Assembly (NCBI RefSeq): GCF_004101865.1 | Contig: NZ_CP026118.1 | Span: 2,683,001-2,747,000, forward strand | Length of the DNA stretch: 64,000 nt | Reading direction: 5' to 3' | Source: Halobacillus litoralis | GTDB taxonomy: Bacteria; Bacillota; Bacilli; Bacillales; Halobacillaceae | Shown here: positions 34,741 to 44,373 of the stretch, piece after piece | How the letters are laid out: each line of letters starts with the position of its first letter | Numbering within the stretch: the first letter of the stretch is position 1 | Program-made: the position numbers and the translations under genes | Notes under the pieces: model-generated | Seen by the model: the letters and a program-made list of their open reading frames with translations, nothing else | The model's database searches: none | Told to the model about the DNA's origin: nothing

Positions 34741-35069
34741 AACGTTGAAGCATATCAGGGGTGGGAACGGTAAAAACCCTTGATGGTGAGCACCTTCGGA
34801 TAGCTGTTTGCCCCGCTAGTTTTCCAGCATACCAGCTGGCTTATTTAAAAAACTTTCCTCATAAAAAATCCCTGCGCTTAAGCGCAGGGATTTTTTGAGA
34901 GAGGTTGGTTTGGTATAGTTTGCATTTCTTGCTTTCGGAAAGACCTTAGTGGCTTGAAGGGAACCTGCAGAGTCGGAGGGGGGATTCGTATCTGCTGGAT
35001 TGAATCAAGCCCACCAAAGTGTTTCCGATTTTCTTACACGTATTCTCCATATTCATATCTGTTCAATTT
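34741..35069. other. Gene-free stretch between cls and htrB
   Basis: No gene is seen. It contains a perfect 17-bp terminator palindrome at 34863-34896 (core CCCTGCGCTT) with A- and T-tracts on both sides, which can serve cls and, in the other direction, the htrB-type gene. The part from 34900 to 35069 shows no structure that I recognise. Confidence 0.6.
34863..34896. terminator. Bidirectional terminator
   Basis: 34863-34879 pairs perfectly with 34880-34896; six A on one side and six T on the other. Confidence 0.9.
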
Positions 35070-36218
35070 TTACTGGGAGGTTAGTGTTAGTTCGACTTTC
35101 GTTTGTTCTCCGTCTCGGTAGACGGTGAGTTCAGCTGTATCTCCATCTTGCACTTGGTTGTAGAGATATTTTCTTAAACTCATAAGTGAATCGACTTTAT
35201 TCCCGTCAATAGCGGTGATGACATCGTATTGACGAAGTCCTGCTTCATCGGCCGGAGAACCTTTTTCGACACCTTGGACAATGACACCATGGTCGATGTC
35301 GTTAGGTAATCCTAATTCCCTCTGAAGCACAGGGTTAGGGATTTGGTTTACGTCCTGGAGGGAAACTCCCATATATGGACGCTCCACTTCTCCTTTGGTT
35401 TCTAAATCTTCGATGACTGGTTTAGCTACATCCATCGGAATTGAGAAACCGATTCCTTCAACTTCTGCTTTTGCGATTTTCATAGAGTTTATCCCTATGA
35501 CTTCGCCTTGCAAGTTGACCAGCGGCCCACCACTGTTACCAGGGTTGATGGCAGCATCTGTTTGAAGCACTTCGGTTTGCCAGTCTGGCTGTTGGTCTCC
35601 ATTAATATCTACAGGGATATTTCGGTTAAGACCACTGACAATACCTTTAGTGGCTGATCCAGCGAATTCCATGCCCAGCGGGTTACCTATGGCTATGGCT
35701 GTCTGCCCGACCTCTACGTCATTGGCTTTGCCTAATTCAGCAACCTTCTGCACATGTTCGCTATCTATTTGTAAAACGGCCAAGTCTGTCAATGGGTCAC
35801 TGCCTTTCAGCTCGGCTTCTACTTTAGTTCCATCACTCAAAATCACTTCCAATTCGGAAGATTTTTCAACAACGTGATGGTTGGTGGCAACAAAAGCTTT
35901 ATCGCCGTCTTCTTTATAAATGACCCCAGAACCTGTACCGGCTTTTTTAGTTCCTTGCGGTGTTTCTTGAACATTGCTGATTCCTACGACAGCTTGTGAA
36001 GCTTTGTCGATCGCCTGGGTTACTTCTTCCTGGTTTTTACCAAGCTGTAATTCATTGGCTTGAGCTGTCGGCTTCTCCGTGTTTACGTTGACGGATACAC
36101 CTTTCCATTGAAAAACTGTAGTAACTATAAATACAGCAATAATCGCACCTAATACACTGAAAGCTAAACCTGTACGCTTGTATTGACGCTTTTCTTTCTT
36201 TTTTTCTTCATCAAACAT
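35070..36218 (-). CDS. htrB: HtrA/DegP-type membrane serine protease (HtrB-like)
   Basis: A 382-residue quality-control protease. A basic N-terminus is followed by one membrane helix (about 18-37), then a trypsin-like domain with His in ATNHHVVEKS (near 114), Asp in DPLTDLAVLQ (near 143) and Ser in INPGNSGGPLVN (near 228). A C-terminal PDZ domain (about 285-375) follows. It degrades or refolds misfolded secreted proteins outside the membrane. It is divergent from cssRS, the same arrangement as B. subtilis htrB, so it is probably activated by CssR under secretion stress. Confidence 0.9.
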   Translation of the reverse strand: MFDEEKKKEKRQYKRTGLAFSVLGAIIAVFIVTTVFQWKGVSVNVNTEKPTAQANELQLGKNQEEVTQAIDKASQAVVGISNVQETPQGTKKAGTGSGVIYKEDGDKAFVATNHHVVEKSSELEVILSDGTKVEAELKGSDPLTDLAVLQIDSEHVQKVAELGKANDVEVGQTAIAIGNPLGMEFAGSATKGIVSGLNRNIPVDINGDQQPDWQTEVLQTDAAINPGNSGGPLVNLQGEVIGINSMKIAKAEVEGIGFSIPMDVAKPVIEDLETKGEVERPYMGVSLQDVNQIPNPVLQRELGLPNDIDHGVIVQGVEKGSPADEAGLRQYDVITAIDGNKVDSLMSLRKYLYNQVQDGDTAELTVYRDGEQTKVELTLTSQ

Positions 36219-36409
36219 CGAGGAGCGGCAACCCCTTTCCTATATAAATTGATGCGATTTTCCTGTTGTTTCCCTCTGACAATTCTTATTCTACGGTGAA
36301 GTTATGGCATGACTTTGGTGTAAATGTGGAAAAAGTGTGTAAAGCAGGAGCAAATCCTGAAAATGTGAGAAAATAGATGTAAGAATAGCTAATGGCAGGA
36401 GGGTGAATG
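36219..36409. promoter_or_regulatory. Shared htrB / cssR control region
   Basis: The 190-base divergent intergenic region contains two copies of AAATGTGRRA on the plus strand (36322-36330 and 36361-36370), 39 bases apart. They are candidates for CssR binding sites. No perfect sigma-A promoter was found. The assignment is inference. Confidence 0.4.
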
Positions 36410-37096
36410 ATGAATGATACAATTGGTCTCGTTGAAGACGACCCTAATATAAGAGAGATTGTTGAAGCATACTTAACAAAGGAAGGATATGAAGTGAAAG
36501 CTGTCGATACAGCAGAAAAAGCCTGGGATGTTTTTGAAACAGGTGCTCCGGACTTGTGGGTTCTGGATATTATGTTACCAGGGATGGATGGCTATGAATT
36601 TTGTAAACGCATTAGACAAACATCAGAAGTACCAATCTTAATCATTTCAGCTAAAGACGAAGAAGTGGATAAGATTTTAGGTCTTGAATTAGGCGGGGAT
36701 GACTATCTGACGAAGCCTTTCAGTCCAAGAGAGCTGGTCGCAAGGGTGAAGCGGCATTTGAAAAAATGGGAAGCTATGAAGCCTCTGCCAGAACAAGGCG
36801 AGGAGAAGATTACAGCAGGGGATTTTGTATTGAATCAGCAAGAAAGACGTGTGTATTTCAAGGGTGAAGAAATAGAAGTGACGACAAAAGAGTTTGAAAT
36901 CCTCAAGATTTTAGGCGCACAGGAAAATCGAGCTTTCTCAAGGGAAGAATTATTGGTGAAGGTTTGGGGTGATGACTATTTCGGAAGCGATCGGGCTGTA
37001 GATGATCTTATTAAGCGTTTACGCAAAAAAATGAAGGACCTGCCGATTGAAACGGTGTGGGGACATGGCTACCGACTAAGGGATGGATCCTCATGA
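36410..37096 (+). CDS. cssR: Response regulator CssR
   Basis: An OmpR-type regulator of 228 residues. The receiver domain has the acidic pocket VEDD, phospho-acceptor Asp in LWVLDIMLPGMDG (near 53), ISAK and the conserved Lys in DYLTKPF. The C-terminal winged helix ends VWGDDYFGSDRAVDDLIKRL and VWGHGYR. These blocks are very close to B. subtilis CssR, including the unusual LWVLDIMLP. AGGAGGG is seven bases from ATG 36410; ATG 36407 is the alternative. It overlaps cssS by ATGA. Confidence 0.9.
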   Translation: MNDTIGLVEDDPNIREIVEAYLTKEGYEVKAVDTAEKAWDVFETGAPDLWVLDIMLPGMDGYEFCKRIRQTSEVPILIISAKDEEVDKILGLELGGDDYLTKPFSPRELVARVKRHLKKWEAMKPLPEQGEEKITAGDFVLNQQERRVYFKGEEIEVTTKEFEILKILGAQENRAFSREELLVKVWGDDYFGSDRAVDDLIKRLRKKMKDLPIETVWGHGYRLRDGSS

Positions 37097-38424
37097 AATT
37101 GCTTCATCAATTGAATGCAGCCTTTGCAGCATTGATTATCGTCATCATGTCTATCACGGCTTTTTTCATATACTCTCTATTGATGGATATGTTGATCCAG
37201 GATGAACAAAGGCAATTGAAAGGGAGAGCTGAACTGTTGATTGATATCATCTCTGAACAGGACCCTGACCGGAGTCCACAACTGTCCCAGCTCATCCAGG
37301 ATCGTAATTATCCAATATTGCTGTTCGATCGTGCCCAGGATGAAGTATTGTTTAGAACGATGCCTGCTGAAGTCGCTGATTCCTGGATGGAGCGCTACGA
37401 AGAGGAGTTAGTGGACCAGGAAGTGTGGGAAAGCGGTGGAGAGAAATATGTTGTTTATGACTTTCCTGTCAACGCCGGGAATAATCAAATACTTGTCATG
37501 GCCACACCTCTGAATGACTTGCAAGCCGTACAGTCTGTTTTCGCTCTTCGTATGATCGCTGTATTCTTGATAGGATTATTTCTCGCTCTAATTGTCAGCT
37601 CTATTTTGACATGGAGGCTTGTCACTCCATTAACGAAATTGAAACAGGAAGTGAAAAAGATAGAGAAAAGGCAATTTTCCAAGGTGGAAAAAGTCAATGC
37701 TTCAGGTGAGATCAAAGAAGTTGAACAGAGTGTCAGGCACATGGCTGATGAACTTGCCCGCTACATTCATTCTCAAAAACAATTTTTCCAGAATGCTTCC
37801 CATGAATTGAAGACACCCTTAATGTCGATTCAAGGTTATGCAGAAGGAATTCGTGATGGTGTTTTTGAAGGAGAGGCAGCGGAAAAAGGTTTGAATGTGA
37901 TGGTCAGTGAAACGGAGCGGTTAAAGAAAATCGTGAATGAAATGATTTTACTAGCCAAACTCGATAGCAGTGAAGATATTTATAAACCTGAACTTACAGA
38001 TATTTCGGAAATCATCAGTCAGGCTAAAGATCGACTTTTCCCTTTGGCTAATGAAAAAGGAATCGACCTTGAACTTACGCATCTTCCATCCTTTTACTCA
38101 GTAGTAGATCGTGAACGTGTTTTGCAGGCATTAATCAATATTTTAAGCAATGCGGTAAGACATGCAAAACAGAAAGTTACCATAACAACTGAAGTGCAAG
38201 AGGGACGATTGAAAATCCAAGTGGGAGATGATGGCAATGGCATCTCAGAGGAACTTCTTCCCCAACTGTTCGAGCGTTTTATTAAAGGGAAAGAAGGGGA
38301 AACAGGATTAGGTCTTGCTATCTCACGAGCTATAATCGAACGGAGCGGTGGAACAATATACGCATTCAACCGCTCACAAGGAACGGGAGCGATTTTCGAA
38401 ATAGAATTTAACCGCAAAGAGTGA
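37093..38424 (+). CDS. cssS: Sensor histidine kinase CssS
   Basis: A 443-residue classical kinase: helix 1 (about 8-30), an extracytoplasmic sensor of about 115 residues, helix 2 (about 150-172), HAMP, HisKA with NASHELKTPLMSIQGYAEG (His near 238), N box LINILSNAVRHAK, G1 DDGNGIS and G2 KGEGETGLGLAIS-like block. The start overlaps the cssR stop; the frame upstream of it is only read-through of cssR. With cssR and htrB it forms the secretion-stress module that senses misfolded exported protein. Confidence 0.9.
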   Translation: MKLLHQLNAAFAALIIVIMSITAFFIYSLLMDMLIQDEQRQLKGRAELLIDIISEQDPDRSPQLSQLIQDRNYPILLFDRAQDEVLFRTMPAEVADSWMERYEEELVDQEVWESGGEKYVVYDFPVNAGNNQILVMATPLNDLQAVQSVFALRMIAVFLIGLFLALIVSSILTWRLVTPLTKLKQEVKKIEKRQFSKVEKVNASGEIKEVEQSVRHMADELARYIHSQKQFFQNASHELKTPLMSIQGYAEGIRDGVFEGEAAEKGLNVMVSETERLKKIVNEMILLAKLDSSEDIYKPELTDISEIISQAKDRLFPLANEKGIDLELTHLPSFYSVVDRERVLQALINILSNAVRHAKQKVTITTEVQEGRLKIQVGDDGNGISEELLPQLFERFIKGKEGETGLGLAISRAIIERSGGTIYAFNRSQGTGAIFEIEFNRKE

Positions 38425-38487
38425 TATCAAACAATCATGGTATAATAAGGGACAGAGAACGATTCCATATGGAAAGAGAGGAAATAG

Positions 38488-39012
38488 ATGATGGATGCTA
38501 AACCTTGTATAGATTCTTTAACTGTAAAAAGCTCACATGTGCTCCCACCTGATACGAATAGTCACGGGACACTTTTCGGTGGTAAACTGATGGCACATAT
38601 TGATGATGTAGCCGCAATTGCCGCTGTCAGACATTGTAGAAAACCTGTCGTAACAGCTTCTATGGATTCTGTAGACTTCCTGCAGCCGGTGTTCGAAGGT
38701 GATACGGTGTGTTTAGAAGCCTTTGTAACATGGACACATAACACATCTATGGAAGTTTTCGTAAAAGCGATAACTGAAAATTTATTGACAGGTGAACGAA
38801 AGGTTTGTACGACTGCATTTCTTTCGATGGTGGCGGTTGATGAAAACAATGAACCCTCACCTGTCACGGCTGTATTTCCTGAATCAGATGAAGAAAAATG
38901 GCTCCATGAAGGTGCAAAAAGACGCCACGAACACCGTAAGAATAGAAGGAAGGAATCGAAAGAGCTTGCGAATAAGTTCGGTACAAGCCTTCCTTGGAAA
39001 AGGGGGCTGTAA
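38488..39012 (+). CDS. ykhA: Acyl-CoA thioesterase, hotdog fold (YkhA-like)
   Basis: A 174-residue hotdog-fold enzyme that hydrolyses acyl-CoA. The family core is seen as PDTNSHGTLFGGKLMAHIDD and VVTASMDSVDFLQPV, including the catalytic Asp after GGKLMAHI. The length fits a single-domain hexameric thioesterase. It follows cssS by 63 bases, with an extended -10 box (TGGTATAAT, 38439-38446) in the gap, so it probably has its own promoter. A hairpin terminator follows at 39078. Confidence 0.9.
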   Translation: MMDAKPCIDSLTVKSSHVLPPDTNSHGTLFGGKLMAHIDDVAAIAAVRHCRKPVVTASMDSVDFLQPVFEGDTVCLEAFVTWTHNTSMEVFVKAITENLLTGERKVCTTAFLSMVAVDENNEPSPVTAVFPESDEEKWLHEGAKRRHEHRKNRRKESKELANKFGTSLPWKRGL

Positions 39013-39077
39013 TCAAGCGCGGTTGCTTCCAAGGTAATCCGGAATATGGAAGCATTGATAAAGGTGATGTTTTTAGA

Positions 39078-39120
39078 GTCGAGTCTTAAATCGAAAAGAT
39101 TTAGGACTCGGCTTTTTTTC
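39078..39120 (+). terminator. Terminator of the thioesterase gene
   Basis: About 15 pairs including G-T (39078-39092 with 39098-39112, GAGTCTTAAATC against GATTTAGGACTC), then a run of seven T. Confidence 0.85.
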
Positions 39121-39448
39121 TGTTAAATAAGCATCACCCCTTTGTTAAGTCAACAAAAATAAGGGTGAAATCTGTATTACTCCTCTTCACAAAGAATAAT
39201 ACAGAAGAAAAGCATGCCCAAAAGATTCCCATGTTCGCGCTCGCTGAACGCTCCTCTGGCTAATGTGAAGTGATAACAAGTAAGTCAGTACTTTATTTTT
39301 CGTTAGTACAATTAGTGAAAGAGGGCTCTCAATCATTATTTATGGTAAAATTGTCGAGTTGTCGCAATTTATTGTTTGTTATAAGGTGAGAAGGGGAAAG
39401 GTTCATCAGTTGTAAATATTTTGATACTATCATAATGAGGTGAAATGC
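39121..39448. other. Gene-free leader region before the symporter gene
   Basis: No gene is seen. Two successive hairpins can form: TCACCC..TTTGTT with AACAAA..GGGTGA (39134-39168) and CTGTATTA/TAATACAG (39172-39179 with 39197-39204). I do not recognise a known riboswitch. The promoter of the symporter gene probably lies in the AT-rich part after 39340. Confidence 0.4.
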
Positions 39449-40864
39449 ATGCAAGAAGTACTCGGTTTTCTGAACGATTGGATGTGGGGGACCATCCTGG
39501 TCGTCACTCTTCTTGGGTTAGGACTTTGGTTCTCGATTAAATTGAACTTTGTTCAGTTCAGGTACATACCAGAAATGATTCGCGTATTGTTCGACAAACG
39601 ATCCATCTCAGCAGAAGGGAAGAAAGGAACATCTCCATTCCAAGCTTTTGCTATCAGTACAGCTTCCCGTGTCGGTACGGGGAACCTGGCAGGTGTAGCC
39701 GCTGCTATTACAGTCGGAGGGCCTGGAGCTGTTTTTTGGATGTGGATTGTAGCTATTCTTGGAGGAGCTTCAAGCTTTATTGAAAGTACGTTGGCACAAG
39801 TCTACAAAGTACCAGATAAAGACCAGTACCGGGGCGGCCCTGCTTATTACATTGAAAAAGGGTTGAAGAACCGGACATTAGGAATAATATTCGCGATCAC
39901 CATCACCTTTACATATGGTCTTGTGTTCAGTTCTGTCCAGTCAAATACGATTCGTTTAGCTTTTGAAAACTCTTTTAACGTCGATAAATGGCTGATGGGT
40001 GGTTTACTCACACTAGCTGTTGCTCTGATCATTTTCGGCGGGTTGAAACGAATTGCCCAAGTCACACAATTCATCATACCGATTATGGCGATTTTCTACA
40101 TCATTTTAGCTGGTTATGTCCTTTTGGCAAATTTAGGACAAGTACCTACAATGTTCGGTCAGATTTTTGCAGGAGCATTCGGTTTCCGTGAGATTGCAGG
40201 CGGAACCTTCGGCGGTATGATTCTGATCGGAATCAAACGTGGATTATTCTCGAATGAAGCAGGAATGGGTAGTGCGCCGAATGCGGCTGCAACATCTGAA
40301 GTAACTCACCCAGTCAAACAAGGATTAATCCAAACACTTGGCGTTTTTACAGATACATTGCTCATCTGTAGTGCAACAGCTGTCATTATCTTGTTCGCTG
40401 GCGATTATGCCGGGACAGATTTAGATGGTATTCAATTGACACAAGAAGCCTTCGAATCTCAGCTGGGTGCGTGGGCGGCCATCTTTATTGCTATTGCAAT
40501 TCTCTTGTTCGCTTTCAGTTCCATTATAGGAAATTATTATTATGGTGAAACGAATATCGAATTCATTAAAACGAGCAAAGTCAATATTTTCATTTATAGA
40601 ATCGCGGTTCTTGCAATGGTCATGTTTGGTGCAGTAGCTGAATTCGGTCTCGTTTGGTCACTGGCTGACTTGACGATGGGGATCATGGCTTTAATTAACT
40701 TGTATGCTATATTGCGGTTGTCATCAGTCGCTTATGCTGCTTTAAAGGATTACCGGAGGCAGCGTAAGGAAGGGAAAGACCCTGTTTTCTATCAAGACCA
40801 TCTTCCCGGCGTAGATGGAATGGAATATTGGAGAAGAGATCAGAGCTCTGAAAAAGAAAATTAA
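39449..40864 (+). CDS. Sodium:alanine/glycine symporter, AGCS family
   Basis: A 471-residue secondary carrier with about eleven membrane helices. The family signature is seen in TSPFQAFAISTASRVGTGNL followed by AGVAAAITVGGPGAVFWMW, and later in GLFSNEAGMGSAPNAAATSE. It imports alanine, glycine or, in some Bacillus members, glutamine, together with Na+; the substrate is open. ATG 39449 is six bases from GAGGTGA and is preferred to the GTG at 39440 that overlaps it. A hydrophilic tail of about 40 residues closes the protein. Single-gene unit. Confidence 0.92.
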   Translation: MQEVLGFLNDWMWGTILVVTLLGLGLWFSIKLNFVQFRYIPEMIRVLFDKRSISAEGKKGTSPFQAFAISTASRVGTGNLAGVAAAITVGGPGAVFWMWIVAILGGASSFIESTLAQVYKVPDKDQYRGGPAYYIEKGLKNRTLGIIFAITITFTYGLVFSSVQSNTIRLAFENSFNVDKWLMGGLLTLAVALIIFGGLKRIAQVTQFIIPIMAIFYIILAGYVLLANLGQVPTMFGQIFAGAFGFREIAGGTFGGMILIGIKRGLFSNEAGMGSAPNAAATSEVTHPVKQGLIQTLGVFTDTLLICSATAVIILFAGDYAGTDLDGIQLTQEAFESQLGAWAAIFIAIAILLFAFSSIIGNYYYGETNIEFIKTSKVNIFIYRIAVLAMVMFGAVAEFGLVWSLADLTMGIMALINLYAILRLSSVAYAALKDYRRQRKEGKDPVFYQDHLPGVDGMEYWRRDQSSEKEN

Positions 40865-40917
40865 ATTACAAGTTTGATTAAACACGACAAGTGAATCACC
40901 AAAAAGGTAATGGAAGG

Positions 40918-40946
40918 GAAACCGGGCTTAGGCCCGGTTTCTTTAA
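40918..40946 (+). terminator. Terminator of the symporter gene
   Basis: Perfect 10-bp stem GAAACCGGGC/GCCCGGTTTC (40918-40927 with 40932-40941), then TTTAATTT. Confidence 0.88.
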
Positions 40947-41043
40947 TTTAATAGGTTACGCGACGCGATGATTAACGTAAGAAAGTGAATGAAGATACAA
41001 TATGATATGATGAGAAAAGATTCTTTTTAAAGGGATGAGCGGA

Positions 41044-42939
41044 ATGAGCCTATTATCAGTAAACAATTTAAGTAAAAGTTATGGAGATAAAGATCTGTTC
41101 GAGGACTTGTCTTTTGCAATATCAAGCAGGCAGCGCATTGGATTGATCGGCGTTAATGGGACGGGGAAATCGACGCTGTTAAAAATACTGGCAGGTTTGG
41201 AAACCGGTGATTCAGGAAATTTGGATCATGCCAAAGATTTCACGGTTGAATATTTGCCTCAAGAGCCGGATTTGGAGGAAGATAAGACTGTACTTGAGCA
41301 AATCTATTACGGTGATGCTGAAGTTATGGTGGTAATGCGTCAATACGAACATGTCCTGCTGGAGTTGTCCCAGGACCCAGAGAATACAGCTGTGCAAGAA
41401 CGGATGCTCGAACTCCAACAGAAGATGGAAGAAAAAGATGCCTGGGAAGCGAATACAGCAGCGAAGACGATCCTTTCAAAACTTGGTATTGAATTCTTCG
41501 ATAAGAAAGTGGGAGAGCTGTCGGGCGGGCAAAAGAAGAGAGTCGCGATTGCTAAAGCGTTGATACAGCCAGCAGACTTATTAATGTTAGACGAGCCGAC
41601 CAACCACCTCGACAATGAAACAATTGAATGGTTAGAAGAGTTTTTGTCTTCCTACAAAGGAGCGCTAATGGTTGTCACACACGACAGGTATTTCCTCAAC
41701 CGTGTGACAAACTTGATTTATGAGTTGGATCGTAGCGATCTTTATATATATGAAGGGAACTATGAAACCTTCTTAGAGAAAAAGGCAGATCGGGAAGAGT
41801 GGGAACGCCAAGCCCAGCAAAAGCATCAAAATACGCTGCGTCGTGAGCTTGCATGGCTGAAAGCGGGTGTGAAAGCAAGAACAACTAAACAGAAAGCCCG
41901 TAAGCAACGGGTGGAAGCGATGAAAGAAGAAAGTTTCGATACAAAGAAAGAGAATGTCGACATGGCGATCGGCTCAAAAAGGCTGGGTAATCAAGTCATA
42001 GAATTAGAAGGGATTTCACATTCAATTCAATCGCATTCACTCATTGAAAACTTAGATTACCTCGTGGTGCCAGGGGAACGGTTAGGCATTATCGGCCCGA
42101 ACGGATCCGGAAAAACGACGTTGCTCAACATCATGGCAGAACGCATCAAACCTGATCAAGGAGAGGTCCGCGTTGGTTCTACGGTACGGATTGGTTACTA
42201 TACACAGGACCACGAAGAATTGGATGAGAGTTTGAAGGTGATTGAATACATCAAAGAGGTAGCTGAAGTTATTAAGACGGCTAATGGAGATGAAGTCACC
42301 GCAGAACAGATGTTGGAACGATTCTTATTCCCGAGACCTCAGCAATGGACTTATATTAAACGATTATCTGGAGGGGAGCGTAGACGCCTCTATTTATTAA
42401 GAGTTCTAATGAGCGAGCCCAATTTACTTTTCCTTGATGAGCCGACAAACGATCTGGATACGGAAACATTAAGTGTATTGGAAGAGTACTTGGAGCATTT
42501 TCCGGGAGTTGTCATTACGGTTTCTCACGACCGCTATTTCTTGGATCGTGTAGTTGATAAATTGCTTGCTTTTGAAGGAAAGGCAGCCATCCGAAAGTTT
42601 TATGGAAACTACAGTGAATATCTGGAAGATAGGAAAAATGAGAAAGAAGCTGTACAGGTTGAGAAAAAAAGTTCTGCTCAAGAAGACACTCGCAGATCCA
42701 ACCGGAAGCGGAAGTTAACCTATCGTGAAAAGCAGGAGTGGGAAACGATCGAAACGGTAATTTCTAATTTGGAAACCCGTTTAGAGGAACTAAATAAACA
42801 GCTCACAGAAGCAGCTGCAAACTATGATAAAGTCCAAGAAATTTCTCTTGAACAGGAGAAAGTAGAAGCCGAATTGGAAGAGAAAATGGAAAGATGGGAA
42901 GAGTTGTCCTTGATTGTTGAAGAAATAGACAATCAATGA
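41044..42939 (+). CDS. yfmR: ABC-F ATPase YfmR (Uup type)
   Basis: A 631-residue soluble protein with two ABC domains and no membrane helices. Walker A motifs are GVNGTGKST and GPNGSGKTT, signatures LSGGQKKRVAIA and LSGGERRRLYL, and Walker B motifs LLMLDEPTNHLD and LLFLDEPTNDLD. A linker with KARTTKQKARKQR lies between them and a C-terminal coiled coil from about 540. This is the Uup/YfmR layout. Such proteins bind the ribosomal E site; in Bacillus YfmR helps at hard-to-translate stretches, overlapping with EF-P. ATG 41044 is preferred to 41035, which abuts the ribosome site. Confidence 0.9.
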   Translation: MSLLSVNNLSKSYGDKDLFEDLSFAISSRQRIGLIGVNGTGKSTLLKILAGLETGDSGNLDHAKDFTVEYLPQEPDLEEDKTVLEQIYYGDAEVMVVMRQYEHVLLELSQDPENTAVQERMLELQQKMEEKDAWEANTAAKTILSKLGIEFFDKKVGELSGGQKKRVAIAKALIQPADLLMLDEPTNHLDNETIEWLEEFLSSYKGALMVVTHDRYFLNRVTNLIYELDRSDLYIYEGNYETFLEKKADREEWERQAQQKHQNTLRRELAWLKAGVKARTTKQKARKQRVEAMKEESFDTKKENVDMAIGSKRLGNQVIELEGISHSIQSHSLIENLDYLVVPGERLGIIGPNGSGKTTLLNIMAERIKPDQGEVRVGSTVRIGYYTQDHEELDESLKVIEYIKEVAEVIKTANGDEVTAEQMLERFLFPRPQQWTYIKRLSGGERRRLYLLRVLMSEPNLLFLDEPTNDLDTETLSVLEEYLEHFPGVVITVSHDRYFLDRVVDKLLAFEGKAAIRKFYGNYSEYLEDRKNEKEAVQVEKKSSAQEDTRRSNRKRKLTYREKQEWETIETVISNLETRLEELNKQLTEAAANYDKVQEISLEQEKVEAELEEKMERWEELSLIVEEIDNQ

Positions 42940-42945
42940 TGGACC

Positions 42946-42977
42946 AGAGATCCAACGAGAGTTGGGTCTCTATTTTT
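42946..42977 (+). terminator. Terminator of yfmR
   Basis: Stem AGAGATCCAAC with GTTGGGTCTCT (42946-42956 with 42961-42971, one G-T pair), followed by ATTTTTAATTTTT. Confidence 0.8.
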
Positions 42978-43083
42978 AATTTTTCTGGAAATTAAAGCGG
43001 ATGTGCTAGCTTATTTTTGAGGTTCTGAGTGTTTTGTGGAATAATGAATACGGATACAAAGCACTGAATAGGAGGAATGTTCG

Positions 43084-44331
43084 ATGAAAATGCCAAGCAA
43101 TGACAAATTACAAAAATATGCTGAACTGGCTTTGCGTACAGGAGTCAACTTACAAGACGGCCAGCTGCTCATGATCAATTCCACAATCGATGGAGCTGAA
43201 TTCACACGCATCGTCGCTCAAAAAGCTTTCGAAATGGGAGCAAAAGATGTACATATCAACTGGGGTGACGATACACTCACTCGTATGAAGTACGAACATG
43301 CGGACCAAGAGACCTTATCAAATGTTCCACAGTGGCAGCAACAGAAATTCACTTACTTTGCTGAACAAGGAGCCGCGATTCTATCCATCCGATCCACCGA
43401 CCCGGATTTGCTGAAAGGTATTGATGCTGGGAAAGTAGCTGCAGCTAACAAGGCAAGAGCAGAAGCTATGGCTACATTCCGGGATTACACAATGAATGAC
43501 CGCATCCAATGGTCGATTGTAAGCATTCCTATCCCTGCTTGGGCTCAAAAGATATTCCCGGATGAGAATGTAGAAACAGCTGTAGAAAAGCTTTGGGAGC
43601 AAATTTTCAGTATCGTACGTGTAGACCAGGAAGATCCCATCGCTGCTTGGGAAGAACATAACCGAACCTTAATCAAGGCTCGCGAATATTTAAACAAAAA
43701 ACAATATCAAAAATTAATATACAAAGCTCCGGGAACAGACTTAGAAGTTGCGTTACCTAAAGGGCATATCTGGAAAGGCGGTCCTTCCAAGACAGTAGAA
43801 GGAGGAGTGCAATTCAACCCCAACATGCCGACAGAAGAAGTGTTCACAGCTCCTCATAAATACGGAGTGGAAGGCACCGTATCAAGCACGAAACCATTGA
43901 ATTATGGTGGAAATGTAATTGATGACTTTTCTGTTACTTTCAAAGAAGGTAAAGTGGTTGACTACTCAGCAGAAGAAGGTAGTGAAACATTGCAACACCT
44001 ACTGGATACAGATGAAGGTTCACGTCGCCTTGGTGAATTGGCTCTTGTCCCACACGAATCACCCATTTCTCAGTCAGGACTGATTTTCTATAACACGTTA
44101 TACGATGAAAATGCTTCTTGTCACTTGGCACTTGGGAAAGCATACCCGAACAATATGACAGGCGGGTCAGATATGAGTGAAGATGAGCTAGACCGAAATG
44201 GCGTCAATCATAGTTTGTCCCACGTGGATTTCATGATGGGTTCAGAAGAACTTGATATTGATGGGGTATTGGAAGACGGTACGACAGAACCAGTGATGCG
44301 TAATGGCAGCTGGGCTATTTCGTTCGAATAA
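43084..44331 (+). CDS. ampS: Aminopeptidase, M29 family (AmpS-like)
   Basis: A 415-residue cytoplasmic metallo-aminopeptidase of the thermophilic/M29 family, with the usual length of about 410. Recognisable parts are the N-terminal YAELALRTGVNLQDGQLLMI and the C-terminal metal-site region: EEVFTAPHKYGVEGTVSSTK, LGELALVPHESPIS, then NTLYDENASCHLALGKAYP and SLSHVDFMMGS. The Glu and His residues of these blocks bind two metal ions in characterised members. AGGAGGA lies nine bases before the ATG. Single-gene unit between terminators. Confidence 0.93.
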   Translation: MKMPSNDKLQKYAELALRTGVNLQDGQLLMINSTIDGAEFTRIVAQKAFEMGAKDVHINWGDDTLTRMKYEHADQETLSNVPQWQQQKFTYFAEQGAAILSIRSTDPDLLKGIDAGKVAAANKARAEAMATFRDYTMNDRIQWSIVSIPIPAWAQKIFPDENVETAVEKLWEQIFSIVRVDQEDPIAAWEEHNRTLIKAREYLNKKQYQKLIYKAPGTDLEVALPKGHIWKGGPSKTVEGGVQFNPNMPTEEVFTAPHKYGVEGTVSSTKPLNYGGNVIDDFSVTFKEGKVVDYSAEEGSETLQHLLDTDEGSRRLGELALVPHESPISQSGLIFYNTLYDENASCHLALGKAYPNNMTGGSDMSEDELDRNGVNHSLSHVDFMMGSEELDIDGVLEDGTTEPVMRNGSWAISFE

Positions 44332-44340
44332 TGAAGCAGA

Positions 44341-44373
44341 AAAAGGCAGCTTAAGTATCAGCTGCCTTTTTTA
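44341..44373. terminator. Bidirectional terminator between ampS and asnB
   Basis: Perfect 11-bp stem AAAAGGCAGCT/AGCTGCCTTTT (44341-44351 with 44360-44370), with T on the plus and A on the other side. Confidence 0.85.

Noticed and set aside
39121..39448. Riboswitch before the AGCS symporter gene
   Set aside because: Hairpins can form, but no conserved core of a known glycine, glutamine or other riboswitch could be recognised.
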